Under the pieces are notes generated by a model. That model had not been told where the DNA came from and ran no database searches. It was given only the letters and a program-made list of their open reading frames with translations. Shown here piece after piece: positions 1-8,678 of a stretch of DNA of 41,426 nt. Position 1 is the stretch's first letter; each line of letters opens with the position of its first letter. Location of the stretch: NCBI RefSeq assembly GCF_000429685.1, contig NZ_AUCI01000028.1, forward strand, positions 1 through 41,426, read 5' to 3'. The DNA is from Salibacterium aidingense DSM 18341. GTDB lineage: Bacteria; Bacillota; Bacilli; Bacillales; Marinococcaceae. Position numbers and translations under genes: made by a program.

Positions 1-1
1 G

Positions 2-1393
2 TGGACAGGAACCAGCCTGGATAAAATGGATGTGACGAATCCGTCGACCGGCGAAACGGTAGCTGCGGTGCCGTTTGCCGGACAGAAGGAGGCGGAAGCA
101 GCTGTTGATGCGGCGGCGGAAGCCTTCCCGGCCTGGGCGGCCAAAACGGCGAATGAACGAGCAGCCCGGTTGAAAAAATGGCACGAGTTGATCGAAGCCA
201 ACCGGGAAGCCATGGCCTCGTTGATGACGAGTGAACAGGGCAAGCCTTATAAGGAGGCTTATGGGGAAGTCGGCTACGCCAACAGCTTCATCGAATGGTA
301 TGCCGAAGAAGCCAGACGGATCTACGGCGATACGATTCCGGCTTCGGCCCCGGATAAGCGGATTGTTGTCCAGAAACAGCCGGTTGGCGTGACGGCTGTG
401 ATTACCCCGTGGAATTTTCCGGCGGCGATGATTACCCGGAAAGTCGGACCGGCGCTGGCCGCCGGCTGCACGGTCGTCATCAAACCGGCGGAAGACACGC
501 CGCTGACCGCGTTGATGCTGGCGGAACTGGCGGAGGAGGCCGGCATTCCGGCCGGTGTGGTCAATGTTGTAACCGGCGATGCCCCCGCGATCGGCCAAAC
601 CTGGCTCGACGATAAACGGGTTCGCAAGCTCACCTTCACCGGCTCCACCCCGGTCGGGAAAAAACTGATGGAAGGATCAGCGCAGACGATGAAAAAAGTC
701 TCGCTCGAACTCGGCGGCCACGCTCCGTTCATCGTGATGGACGATGCGGATCTGGAACAGGCGGTGGAAGGCGCGATCCAATCCAAATTCCGTAACGCCG
801 GCCAGACGTGTGTCTGTGCCAACCGGATTTACGTGCAGGAAAGTCTTGCAGAAGCGTTTGAAGAAACATTCACCGCCGCTGTGCAGAAGCTGCAGGCCGG
901 AGACGGCTTTGAAACGGGCGTTGACGTCGGCCCGCTCATCAATGAAGCGGCCCTGGAAAAAGTCGAAGCCCATGTCGCCGACGCGAAAGAAAAAGGAGCC
1001 CGGATTTTGAGCGGCGGCTCGCGGGTGGAAGGAAAACCCGGATTTTATGAGCCAACTGTCATCGCCGGAGCAGACGAAACCATGCTTTGTATGCAGGAGG
1101 AAACCTTCGGGCCGGTTGCGCCGATTGCCACGTTCCGGGACGAAGACGAAGCGGTGCGGCTGGCGAATAACACCGATTTCGGACTCGCTGCCTACGCCTT
1201 TACCCGTGACCTTTCCCGGGCCATGCGGCTGAGCGAAGCGCTGGAATACGGAATTGTCGGCATCAACGACGGCCTGCCGTCGGTTCCGCAGGCGCCGTTT
1301 GGCGGCATGAAAGAAAGCGGCCTCGGCCGGGAAGGCGGGTACTACGGTTTAGAGGAATTTCTGGAAGTGAAGTACACGTCGTTTAAGATATAA
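2..1393 (+). CDS. gabD: NAD(P)-dependent succinate-semialdehyde dehydrogenase, 5'-truncated by window edge
   Basis: Oxidises succinate semialdehyde to succinate in the cytoplasm (GABA shunt or related semialdehyde disposal). The reading frame is open to the first bases of the window (W-T-G-T-S-L-D-K before the first ATG at 26), which fits the usual N-terminal NGEW region, so the true start lies upstream. Visible ALDH signatures: ITPWNFPAAM, KPAEDTPLTA, the FTGSTPVGK cofactor loop, catalytic Glu in ELGGHAPF, catalytic Cys in NAGQTCVCANR, and EETFGPVAP. The C-terminus is complete. The gene is GC-rich (one sampled 60-base block is about 63% GC) compared with the operon that follows. A bidirectional-looking hairpin closes it. 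The ALDH class is certain; the substrate is inferred from motif similarity to GabD. Confidence 0.88.
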   Translation, partial: WTGTSLDKMDVTNPSTGETVAAVPFAGQKEAEAAVDAAAEAFPAWAAKTANERAARLKKWHELIEANREAMASLMTSEQGKPYKEAYGEVGYANSFIEWYAEEARRIYGDTIPASAPDKRIVVQKQPVGVTAVITPWNFPAAMITRKVGPALAAGCTVVIKPAEDTPLTALMLAELAEEAGIPAGVVNVVTGDAPAIGQTWLDDKRVRKLTFTGSTPVGKKLMEGSAQTMKKVSLELGGHAPFIVMDDADLEQAVEGAIQSKFRNAGQTCVCANRIYVQESLAEAFEETFTAAVQKLQAGDGFETGVDVGPLINEAALEKVEAHVADAKEKGARILSGGSRVEGKPGFYEPTVIAGADETMLCMQEETFGPVAPIATFRDEDEAVRLANNTDFGLAAYAFTRDLSRAMRLSEALEYGIVGINDGLPSVPQAPFGGMKESGLGREGGYYGLEEFLEVKYTSFKI

Positions 1394-1426
1394 TTAAAAT
1401 CTCCCGGTGCTCCGGGAGATTTTAAT
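1393..1426. terminator. Hairpin terminator between convergent genes
   Basis: A 15-bp perfect stem (1393-1407 with 1412-1426) around a 4-base loop, with A/T tracts on both sides. It can end both the upstream dehydrogenase and the M20 operon arriving from the right. Confidence 0.85.
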
Positions 1427-1472
1427 GTAATAAGGATTTAGCTGCTGAAAGTAAGCAGACATTGTCTAAATT

Positions 1473-2696
1473 CTATATTTTATTATATTGAACGATCCAT
1501 TCATAAATGACGTCTACAGCAGGACCAATATCTTCCCACCGGGAGACCTCCTCTTTATTGTGGCTTTTCCCATTGATACTGGGAACAAACACCATCACGG
1601 CGGGGGCAAGTTGATTCATATGCATCGCATCATGCCCGGCACCGCTTGTCACTGTTTGGTAAGCATAATCATTATTCCGGCAGATCTGCTCCAGCTCTTT
1701 GACAAATGGTGGATGAAAAGAAACAGGTGCCATGTAAGATAATGATTCATGATCCCATGAACATCCTTCTAATGTAATGATGTCATTTATCCGTTTCAAA
1801 CATTCTTCCTGACGTTTTAGCAGTACATTATTATCCGGGTGACGAATATCCAGGGAAAATTTTGATCCACCGGGGATGACATTGATCGTATCCGGTATGG
1901 TTTGAATCTTTCCAAAAGTGACTAGCGTGCCGTCATTTAAATGATTTACCCAATCATGAATAGAAAGCATGGCGCGCATGGCTGCAATACCAGCATCTTT
2001 GCGGTAAGACATTGGGGAAGGACCGGCGTGATCTGCCTCTCCATAAACACTGATGGTCTGCCAGGACAATCCTTGTATACCGTCCACTATCCCGATATGG
2101 GCTCCTTTTTCTTCGAGGACCGGGCCTTGTTCAATATGAAGCTCCAGAAAAGCTTCTAAATCTGTAATGCGGTATTTTTCCTTTCCCTGAAAGCCTATCC
2201 GTTGCAGTTCTTGTTCGATTGTGTCACCATTTTCATCATGAAGGTGATACATTTTTTCTTTAGGATAAATACTGCTGAGAACCCCGCTGGCAGTCATTGG
2301 AATCGGAAATCTGGCTCCTTCTTCATTTGTGAAATTGACAACTCCCACAGGAAAGCGGTGGGAAATTTGATTCTCTTTTAAAGTTTCGATCACTTCGAGA
2401 CCGGTTAATACACCGAGAACACCGTCGAAAGCACCGCCGTCAGGAACGGAGTCTAGATGGGAACCGATTAGAATAGGTTTCAAAGAGTCATCTACTCCCG
2501 GTTTAACCCCATATATATTTCCCAGGTCGTCCCATTGTAATTCCAAATCCAGCTCTTTTAACCACGCAAGAAACAGATCTCTGGCTTCTTTATCTGTATC
2601 CGTTAAGGCAAGACGGTTGATACCTCCACCGTGACTTCTGCCAATTTTATTTAACTGCTGAAATCTACGTTTCATTCTGTCTACATTAATGTTCAT
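1473..2696 (-). CDS. M20-family hydantoinase/carbamoylase-type amidohydrolase
   Basis: Zinc/Mn-dependent cytoplasmic amidohydrolase of the AllC/AmaB group, which cleaves N-carbamoyl amino acids, allantoate or ureidoglycolate. At 407 aa it has the family length. Metal and active-site motifs are GSHLDSVPDGGAFDG (His and bridging Asp), NEEGARF (Glu pair), LHIEQGPVLE, and the C-terminal SGAGHDAM and SHNKEE histidines. It is the last gene of the minus-strand operon, 12 bases after the preceding M20 gene, so translation is probably coupled. Together with the symporter it suggests import and then hydrolysis of an N-substituted amino compound. N-carbamoyl-L-amino acid hydrolase is likely but allantoate-type activity cannot be excluded. 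Confidence 0.82.
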   Translation of the reverse strand: MNINVDRMKRRFQQLNKIGRSHGGGINRLALTDTDKEARDLFLAWLKELDLELQWDDLGNIYGVKPGVDDSLKPILIGSHLDSVPDGGAFDGVLGVLTGLEVIETLKENQISHRFPVGVVNFTNEEGARFPIPMTASGVLSSIYPKEKMYHLHDENGDTIEQELQRIGFQGKEKYRITDLEAFLELHIEQGPVLEEKGAHIGIVDGIQGLSWQTISVYGEADHAGPSPMSYRKDAGIAAMRAMLSIHDWVNHLNDGTLVTFGKIQTIPDTINVIPGGSKFSLDIRHPDNNVLLKRQEECLKRINDIITLEGCSWDHESLSYMAPVSFHPPFVKELEQICRNNDYAYQTVTSGAGHDAMHMNQLAPAVMVFVPSINGKSHNKEEVSRWEDIGPAVDVIYEWIVQYNKI

Positions 2697-2708
2697 AGTT
2701 ATTAGGAC

Positions 2709-4004
2709 CTACCTTTTTGTTTTGTCAGGAACAAGACCGCACCAGGAAGAAATGAAGTCTGCGTAAACTTTAGTGACTTTTTTAACACTATCAAGATCGA
2801 CCCATTCATCGGGACCATGCATATTTCCTCCAACCGGGCCGTAACAGGTAGCAGGAATGTCATAATATAGATTGAAGAAACGAAGATCAGTTGTGCAGGT
2901 TAATGCATTTCTTCCAGGAGAAGTACTTGTGATTTTTTCGTGACTGGCATCCAGCGTCTGGAATAATGGCGATTGATCATCGATCGATACACCCGCGGCA
3001 TGAAAGCCGAAAAAGGTGATATCCGGCGGTGTGGTGGAAAGCCACGGGTCTTTCTGTGAAGCTTCCATCAACCAGTTTTCCACTTCTTTCTTGATATCTT
3101 CGGGATCTTCTCCCGGATAAAAACCGATCCGCACTTCCATAGAAGCCGTTGATGGTACATTGGACGGCCAGTCCCCTCCCTTAATCGTGCCGATATTCAC
3201 ATTCAGCGGATGATCATGATGGGAAAAATCCGGATGTTTCGGTTTTTCATTGATAAAGGTTTCATACTGTTTTAAGGCATCCATCATGACATATAACTTT
3301 TCAATCGCATTAACCGCTTCACTGGCACGCTCGGTATGAGCTCCTGCCCCTTTGACGGTGACCCGCATCCACAGCACGCCCAGCTGGGAGCGGGTGGCTT
3401 TTAGTCCAAAAGGTTCGGGAATAAGTGCTCCATCAGCGGTCCATCCTTTTTCCAGTGCGGCAAGAGCACCGTTTCCCGTACATTCCTCTTCAATCACAGT
3501 CTGCAGATAAAAATCAGCTGCAGGGAGGTAGCCTGCCGCGCGGATGGCTTTATAGGCGAAAACCATGGCGGCCAGCCCGGATTTCATATCCTGAAGGCCG
3601 CGTCCGTATACTTTCCCGTCGATACGCTGGGCGCCCCAGGGATCCACAGACCATAAAGACAGGGGTTCCGGGCTCACAACATCCACATGACTCTGAAAAA
3701 TAAGACTCCTGCCCGTTTTTTCTGCGGCGGTGGGAGAGGATGCAACCACAACAGAGCGTCCGTCATAGCTCCATTCCGGCACCGAAAATCCCGGGTGGGT
3801 GGATAATTCTTTTATATCAGGGGTAAATTGATCCACTTCGAGATCCAGTTCTTCAGAAAAATAAGAAGCGAGATAATGCTGCAGGGCCTGTTCGTTCCCG
3901 AGCGTGCTCGGGAAACGGCCGATATGCTGCAGGAACTGTACTTCCTCCTCCCACATGTTCTCTATTTCTGTTATGACCTGACTCGTTATTTCTGATGAAT
4001 TCAT
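2709..4004 (-). CDS. ArgE/DapE-family M20 deacylase
   Basis: A 431-aa metal-dependent deacylase or aminopeptidase-like amidohydrolase. Motifs are QSHVDVVSPE (first metal His/Asp), GRGLQDMKSG (bridging Asp), IEEECTGNGA (catalytic Glu pair), the dimerisation insert around residues 205-320, and a late GGNMHGPDEW histidine. Homologues act on N-acyl amino acids or N-formyl compounds (ArgE, DapE, YlmB); the exact substrate cannot be read from sequence. It lies 21 bases downstream of the symporter and just upstream of the carbamoylase-like gene, so both hydrolases probably act in series or on related substrates. An AAAGGAG site lies about 12 bases before the ATG. Confidence 0.82.
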   Translation of the reverse strand: MNSSEITSQVITEIENMWEEEVQFLQHIGRFPSTLGNEQALQHYLASYFSEELDLEVDQFTPDIKELSTHPGFSVPEWSYDGRSVVVASSPTAAEKTGRSLIFQSHVDVVSPEPLSLWSVDPWGAQRIDGKVYGRGLQDMKSGLAAMVFAYKAIRAAGYLPAADFYLQTVIEEECTGNGALAALEKGWTADGALIPEPFGLKATRSQLGVLWMRVTVKGAGAHTERASEAVNAIEKLYVMMDALKQYETFINEKPKHPDFSHHDHPLNVNIGTIKGGDWPSNVPSTASMEVRIGFYPGEDPEDIKKEVENWLMEASQKDPWLSTTPPDITFFGFHAAGVSIDDQSPLFQTLDASHEKITSTSPGRNALTCTTDLRFFNLYYDIPATCYGPVGGNMHGPDEWVDLDSVKKVTKVYADFISSWCGLVPDKTKR

Positions 4005-4025
4005 CGTTGTCTATTCTCCTTTGTA

Positions 4026-5618
4026 TTAAAGTCCTAATCGTATGAAGAAATAACCCCAGATAAGTGCTGCAACAAAGATAAAGGACACAGAAATCACCAT
4101 CGTCTGTTTATACTGTTTTTTCAGCTTGGAAAGTCCGTTCTTTTCGGCAGTGATTTCCTGAATGGTTTTATCAGCGATGCTTGTGTTTTTCATCGTATGA
4201 AAGTACTCCATTTCATACTCATTGGGACGGGTGCTGAATCCGATGATGAGCAGTGCGGCAACGCCGACAGCGAACGAGATCATGAGCGAATCGATCTGTT
4301 CCGGAAGCGGTATAACTCCCCTTCGTGACAGTTCATCAATCAGAATAAAAGCACCTGTGCCGATCAGCATGCTTCCTACCGCTGCTTTGCTGTTCATCCG
4401 TTTCCATTCCAGCCCTCCGACTACCGTAGGGAGCCAGCCTACACCAAAGACAGCTCCGGCATAAATGGAAATCCAGTAAATGGCGGATGGTCTCATGATT
4501 GCGATAATACATACGACGGCTGCAACTAGAATTTGTGCGTAACGGCCGAGGCAGAGGCTCTGTTTTTCGTCCATTTTCTTCTCATTCAAATGCTCATACA
4601 GGTCCCGGGCAAGGGCGAAACCTACAAGGACAAACAGGGTTGAAGCTGTGGACATGATGGAAGCCATCAATCCGGCAAGCCCGATGCCGCCGAGGAAAGA
4701 AGGGACATGCTCTAAAAATCCGATAATCATGACATTGTCTGTGTTTTCGATTCCGGGCTGCAGCACTCTCATGCTCCCGGCAGCGATAAACACGATCACT
4801 TGCATGAAAGGAGCAAGGAATACACCAATGACGGCGGATTTCAAAATGACAAAATCGTTTCTGGCCGGAAATACCCGTGAAACAAGGGCCGGGGTACATG
4901 AGAAAAACAGGATCCAGACAAGAAACTGGGAAATGGACCAGCCGATCGGACGCTGCTCTGTCCCGCCAATACTCCAGTAATAAGGAAGCTGCTCTCCTAA
5001 TGCTTTCATGTTTTCAAACCCTGCCTGTCCAATTAAGTAAGGCGCAATAATGCAGGAAATGGCAAGCATCGTGAACAGCATAATCGTATCCGTGATGACG
5101 ACTCCGTACATACCTCCAAGAGCGCAGAAAACAAGCAGAGCAACAGTAAACAGAACGATCATCCAAGGAAAAGCGATGCCGGTTACCTGGCTCAATACCA
5201 GACCTGCCCCGATAAGTTGAATGACACCGTATCCAAGAAGACCTATAATCATAATGATTAATGCAATAATGCTTACTTTCTTATTGTTGAACCGTTTTTC
5301 GAAAAAATCAGGCATTGTATGGCAGCCGAGAGCTTTCATTTTTCTTCCGATATAAATAACGGCAAGCAGTGTACCTATCCATGCTCCGAAGGAACCGAGA
5401 GTGGCAATGACAAGCGGCCCCTCCGCATAGGACTGTCCTGATATTCCGAGCAGTGTAACCGCACTTAGATACGTTGCCGCCAACGTACCAACGATAAGAA
5501 CGGTCGTGCCTTTCTCCCCCATTACGTAAAAATCAGCTTTACTTTTGACAAATCTGGCAACGACTCCGCCTGTGATGACATATATCGCTAACACAATAAA
5601 AAATATAGTCGAGGTCAC
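4026..5618 (-). CDS. Sodium:solute symporter (SSS family)
   Basis: Integral membrane Na+-coupled importer of about 530 aa with roughly 13 hydrophobic segments and a charged C-terminal tail. SSS-like features are the early GEKGTTVLIVGTLAATYLSAVT segment region, the GGMYGVVITD turn and the GLMASIMSTASTLF segment (Na+-site region of TM8). A longer reading from a TTG at 5636 would place the AAGGAGG Shine-Dalgarno inside the coding sequence, so I choose the GTG at 5616-5618, eight bases after it. It lies 21 bases downstream of a 47-aa membrane protein and upstream of two M20 hydrolases, all under a sigma-54-type promoter. The substrate is unknown; an N-acyl or N-carbamoyl amino acid is suggested by context. 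Confidence 0.85.
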   Translation of the reverse strand: MTSTIFFIVLAIYVITGGVVARFVKSKADFYVMGEKGTTVLIVGTLAATYLSAVTLLGISGQSYAEGPLVIATLGSFGAWIGTLLAVIYIGRKMKALGCHTMPDFFEKRFNNKKVSIIALIIMIIGLLGYGVIQLIGAGLVLSQVTGIAFPWMIVLFTVALLVFCALGGMYGVVITDTIMLFTMLAISCIIAPYLIGQAGFENMKALGEQLPYYWSIGGTEQRPIGWSISQFLVWILFFSCTPALVSRVFPARNDFVILKSAVIGVFLAPFMQVIVFIAAGSMRVLQPGIENTDNVMIIGFLEHVPSFLGGIGLAGLMASIMSTASTLFVLVGFALARDLYEHLNEKKMDEKQSLCLGRYAQILVAAVVCIIAIMRPSAIYWISIYAGAVFGVGWLPTVVGGLEWKRMNSKAAVGSMLIGTGAFILIDELSRRGVIPLPEQIDSLMISFAVGVAALLIIGFSTRPNEYEMEYFHTMKNTSIADKTIQEITAEKNGLSKLKKQYKQTMVISVSFIFVAALIWGYFFIRLGL

Positions 5619-5639
5619 GGCTTTTTCCTCCTTCAAAGG

Positions 5640-5783
5640 TTATTTGTTTTCTTCTTGTTGTTCTTTTTCCATTTTTCTGATAACAGGAAGGTATTTTTTA
5701 CGCAGAATCCAAATGACAACAGCGGAAGACAACAGGGTAGTTAAAAAAGCATTGAAAAATAAAATGAAAACATCGATATTCAT
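5640..5783 (-). CDS. 47-aa single-pass membrane protein, possible symporter accessory
   Basis: A short gene with a near-perfect AAGGAGGTGA site nine bases before its ATG. The peptide begins MNIDVFILFF, has one hydrophobic helix (about residues 5-27), then a basic stretch (RKKY) and a very charged tail ending EEENK. By the positive-inside rule the tail should be cytoplasmic. It is the first gene of the sigma-54-type operon, immediately before the SSS symporter. Many SSS carriers have tiny membrane partners encoded directly upstream (for example YhdT with PanF), so an accessory or stability role is inferred. I do not recognise the exact family. Confidence 0.72.
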   Translation of the reverse strand: MNIDVFILFFNAFLTTLLSSAVVIWILRKKYLPVIRKMEKEQQEENK

Positions 5784-5828
5784 TGGATTGATTCACCTCC
5801 TTTTTCGATAAGTGTTATCAGCGTACAT

Positions 5829-5844
5829 TGCAAATACTATGCCA
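5829..5844 (-). promoter_or_regulatory. Sigma-54 (-24/-12) promoter
   Basis: The minus strand reads TGGCATAGTATTTGCA: GG and GC dinucleotides with the invariant 10-base spacing, against consensus TGGCAC-N5-TTGCW. Transcription should start near 5817, about 34 bases before the 47-aa gene. The divergent neighbour encodes a sigma-54 activator. Confidence 0.85.
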
Positions 5845-5924
5845 AATACTATATTTACATGGAACCGGCAAATCAGTCATTGACCAGGCAGGATCTCATC
5901 AAGTAAGATCAACATAATCGGAAG

Positions 5925-5992
5925 TTGAACCGTTACTGATTCGATTGAACCAAAAATAATTCAAAATAATGAAGGGTTAAGCGGCATGAACC
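5925..5992. promoter_or_regulatory. Candidate upstream activator sites (TTGAACC repeats)
   Basis: TTGAACC occurs at 5925-5931 and 5945-5951, exactly 20 bp apart (two helical turns). A third half-match, ATGAACC (5986-5992), faces GGTTAA at 5975-5980 as an imperfect dyad. The repeats lie about 80-165 bp upstream of the sigma-54 promoter, a normal distance for enhancer sites, and beside the activator gene. The binding assignment is inference. Confidence 0.45.
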
Positions 5993-6029
5993 AATATTCA
6001 TTCAATAAACGGGAATAGGAGTCCTTATA

Positions 6030-7427
6030 TTGAGTATGAAACAGATATTACATCAGGATTCTGTCAAAAAAATATTAAACGTACTGAATGATGGATTATA
6101 TTTTTCTGATGGAACAGGGAACACCATTTGGCTGAATGATGCCAGCGAAAAAATTCTCGGCACGTCCCGGCACGAGCTGATAAGCCGCAATGTATATGAT
6201 CTCGAACAGGAAGGTGTTATGACGCCGTCGATCACACGTATGGTTCTGGAAGCGGGGGGTTCGATCAATACGGTACAGACTTCATTAGGAAGCAGGCAGT
6301 ACCTGGTAAGCGGCCATAAAATGGATATCGAAGGGGAACCGTTAATTATTGTACACTCCCGTGACATAACCAAAAATGTGAAAACATCCATGCAGCTGGA
6401 AGAAACGGAAAGTCTTCTGCGGAGGTACAGTCAGGAGATCCGTAATATTCAGGTTGCTAAGAAAGAACAGGACCGTCCCGACTTTTTAGGGAAAGGTCCG
6501 AGTTTTGTTAAGCTGCTCGATTTAATCGGCAAAGTTGCGGGAGTTCAGACGACCGTGTTGATTACGGGGGAGACAGGGGTGGGAAAAAACGCCGCAGCAG
6601 AACGGATACATGATTTGAGTGAACGCCATTCGGGATCATTTATGCAGGTGAACTGCGGAACAATTCCCGAATCATTAATTGAATCTGAATTGTTCGGTTA
6701 TACGAAAGGAGCCTTCACTGGAGCATACAGCGGCGGAAAAACAGGTCTGGTAAAGCTGGCCGATAAAGGAACGCTGTTTCTGGATGAAATCGGGGAACTG
6801 CCGCTGCATGTTCAGCCGAAACTTCTAGAGCTGCTGCAGGATAAAACGTTTCTGCCGGTAGGGGAGACGTCCCGGCAGCGGGTGGATATACGGATTATTG
6901 CAGCCACCAATAAAAACCTGAAGAAGATGGTGGAAGAAGGGAAATTCAGAGAAGATCTATTTTACCGGCTCCATGTTTTACCGATCCATGTCCCCGCTTT
7001 AAGGGAACGGAGAGAAGATATTGTCCCCATTCTGCAGGCTTCTCTGGAACGGTTTAATGAAGAGCATCATACAAACCGCCACTTCTCTAATAAAGTTCTG
7101 GATATTTTGCAGAAGTATGAATGGCCGGGAAATATACGGGAGCTGGAAAATGTAGTGGAACGGATGGTGATTACCTCCGGCGGAGAGACGATTACCGTAG
7201 AGGATCTTCCAGAAGATGTTGTCCAAAACCGTTCCTCTTCCACTTTTATCACAGAAACGAAAAGCCTGCCGGAAACGCTGGCAGCGGTGGAAAAAGAAAT
7301 GGTCGATAATGCCTATGAAAAGTACGGGTCGACGAGAAAAGCCGCCGAAGCACTGGGGATTACACAGTCTTCCTTTATGCGCCGGTGGAAAAAATATAGA
7401 GATCACAGCCCGGAAGACGAGCAGTAA
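6030..7427 (+). CDS. Sigma-54-dependent transcriptional activator (PAS-AAA+-Fis)
   Basis: Enhancer-binding protein of 465 aa that remodels the sigma-54 holoenzyme. Order: PAS sensory domain (about residues 10-115), short linker, AAA+ domain with Walker A GETGVGK (180-186), the sigma-54-contacting GAFTGA loop (227-232) and Walker B TLFLDE (248-253), then a C-terminal Fis-type helix-turn-helix around STRKAAEALGITQSSFMRRW. No receiver domain, so it probably senses a small ligand through PAS. I prefer the TTG start at 6030, eight bases after AGGAG; an ATG at 6036 is too far. It is divergent from the symporter/M20 operon, its likely target. Confidence 0.9.
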   Translation: MSMKQILHQDSVKKILNVLNDGLYFSDGTGNTIWLNDASEKILGTSRHELISRNVYDLEQEGVMTPSITRMVLEAGGSINTVQTSLGSRQYLVSGHKMDIEGEPLIIVHSRDITKNVKTSMQLEETESLLRRYSQEIRNIQVAKKEQDRPDFLGKGPSFVKLLDLIGKVAGVQTTVLITGETGVGKNAAAERIHDLSERHSGSFMQVNCGTIPESLIESELFGYTKGAFTGAYSGGKTGLVKLADKGTLFLDEIGELPLHVQPKLLELLQDKTFLPVGETSRQRVDIRIIAATNKNLKKMVEEGKFREDLFYRLHVLPIHVPALRERREDIVPILQASLERFNEEHHTNRHFSNKVLDILQKYEWPGNIRELENVVERMVITSGGETITVEDLPEDVVQNRSSSTFITETKSLPETLAAVEKEMVDNAYEKYGSTRKAAEALGITQSSFMRRWKKYRDHSPEDEQ

Positions 7428-7508
7428 GCACTGGAATGTTGTTAGGGGCATCCTTTTTACAGGAAGAACGTTTCGATTGTGTACATTAGCAGCCTGGAAA
7501 TACAGCAA

Positions 7509-7541
7509 TAGTGTCCGCAAGACATTGTCATGCGGACACTA
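7509..7541. repeat. Perfect inverted repeat hairpin downstream of activator gene
   Basis: TAGTGTCCGCA (7509-7519) and TGCGGACACTA (7531-7541) form an 11-bp perfect stem; the loop contains GAC-ATT-GTC, which could add three pairs. No T-tract follows, so it is not a classical terminator. Variants of the arm recur nearby (TTAGTGGATGC at 7560, TAGTGTCTGCA at 7664), suggesting one composite element. Confidence 0.6.
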
Positions 7542-7559
7542 AAGCATTGGAGCAAGGTG

Positions 7560-7645
7560 TTAGTGGATGCTTGCGGATGATCGTACCCATTATCCGCCCA
7601 TGATAGAGTAATAGTGTTCCCAAAGATACTCTATACGTCCACTAA
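7560..7645. other. Possible three-way-junction element
   Basis: Three nested perfect stems: outer P1 TTAGTGGA/TCCACTAA (7560-7567 with 7638-7645), P2 GCGGAT/ATCCGC (7573-7578 with 7592-7597) and P3 ATAGAGTA/TACTCTAT (7603-7610 with 7627-7634). No coding potential is evident. It may be a dispersed palindromic repeat or a structured RNA. Confidence 0.45.
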
Positions 7646-7685
7646 AAGCGGGATCCGACCATCTAGTGTCTGCATCCTTCCCCGG

Positions 7686-8678
7686 TTAAGAAATGTGAAA
7701 TCCGATATTGCCGATCTGCGCAGCTTGATGGAGACGGTCAAATGCTTCTTCAAAGGAAGCAAGAGGAAATGATTTGTCCATGACTGGTTTAATATCATGT
7801 TTCTTAATAAATGCCAGCATCTCCTGCAGTTCTTCCGTGCTTCCCATCGTAGAACCGAGGAGGTTGTACTGCCCGTAAAAGAACGGACGGATATTCAATT
7901 CGACGGTGTCATCCGTGGAGGACCCGAAGGTGACCATCGTCCCGCCGCGTCGCAGCTGTGCCAGGGATTTATTAAAAGTAGCTCCGCCGATCGATTCGAT
8001 CACGATGTCCATTTTTTCCCCGTTTAAGGCTTCTGTCCAGTCTTCATGGCTGTCGATCGCTTTTTCGGCGCCAAGCTCCAGGGCCTGTTTTCTCTTTTCT
8101 TCGGAGCGGGAGGTGACATAAACGGTGGCTCCTGCTGCCTTGGCGAACTGTAGGAGAAAGGTGGCCACTCCACCACCGATCCCCGGTATGAAAACTTTAT
8201 CACCGGGGTGGACACGTGCTCGTGTAAATAAAACACGGTACGCTGTAAGAGCCGGCAGGGCGAGGACACCGGCTTCTTCCCAGCTCAACTGCTCCGGTTT
8301 CGGTTCCACATTGTCTGCTGAGATGACAATATATTCCGCGAAGGTGCCGTCCGTGGGAACTCCGAGAATATCAAACCCTTCCGGCGGGGCATCGCTGTTT
8401 TCTTTCCACCCCAGCCCGGGATTGACGATTACTTCGTCCCCTGTTGAGATCCTGGTAACGTTATCGCCAACGGCATCAATAATGCCGGCTCCGTCTGAAC
8501 CGATAATGCAGGCTGGATCTTCGGGCTGGTGCCGGTGCAGGATGGATAAATCGCGGTGATTCATTCCTGTCGTTTTCAAACGTACCCGCACCTGCCCGGC
8601 TTCCGGCTCGGGGGTTTTGGTTTCTTGATAATGCAGACCTTCCATTCCAAGCTTCTTTTCATGTACCAATGCTTTCAT
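7686..8678 (-). CDS. yogA: Zinc-type alcohol dehydrogenase/quinone oxidoreductase family protein (YogA-like)
   Basis: Cytoplasmic NAD(P)H-dependent medium-chain reductase, 330 aa. N-terminal GroES-like fold with NHRDLSILHRHQPEDP and IIGSDGAGI, then a Rossmann fold with PGIGGGVATFLLQFAKAAGA, and a C-terminal YGQYNLLGSTMGS segment. The overall pattern resembles Bacillus YogA. The usual structural-zinc cysteine cluster is not visible, as in the quinone-oxidoreductase branch. The start is the ATG at 8676-8678 with GGAGGG upstream; the longer open frame to 8789 adds a non-homologous cysteine-rich extension with no ribosome site. Divergent from the SDR gene. Physiological substrate unknown. Confidence 0.82.
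   Translation of the reverse strand: MKALVHEKKLGMEGLHYQETKTPEPEAGQVRVRLKTTGMNHRDLSILHRHQPEDPACIIGSDGAGIIDAVGDNVTRISTGDEVIVNPGLGWKENSDAPPEGFDILGVPTDGTFAEYIVISADNVEPKPEQLSWEEAGVLALPALTAYRVLFTRARVHPGDKVFIPGIGGGVATFLLQFAKAAGATVYVTSRSEEKRKQALELGAEKAIDSHEDWTEALNGEKMDIVIESIGGATFNKSLAQLRRGGTMVTFGSSTDDTVELNIRPFFYGQYNLLGSTMGSTEELQEMLAFIKKHDIKPVMDKSFPLASFEEAFDRLHQAAQIGNIGFHIS

Noticed and set aside
7216-7542. ORF running off the end of the sigma-54 activator gene
   Set aside because: Overlaps the activator in another frame, Lys/Arg/Trp-rich, no ribosome site.
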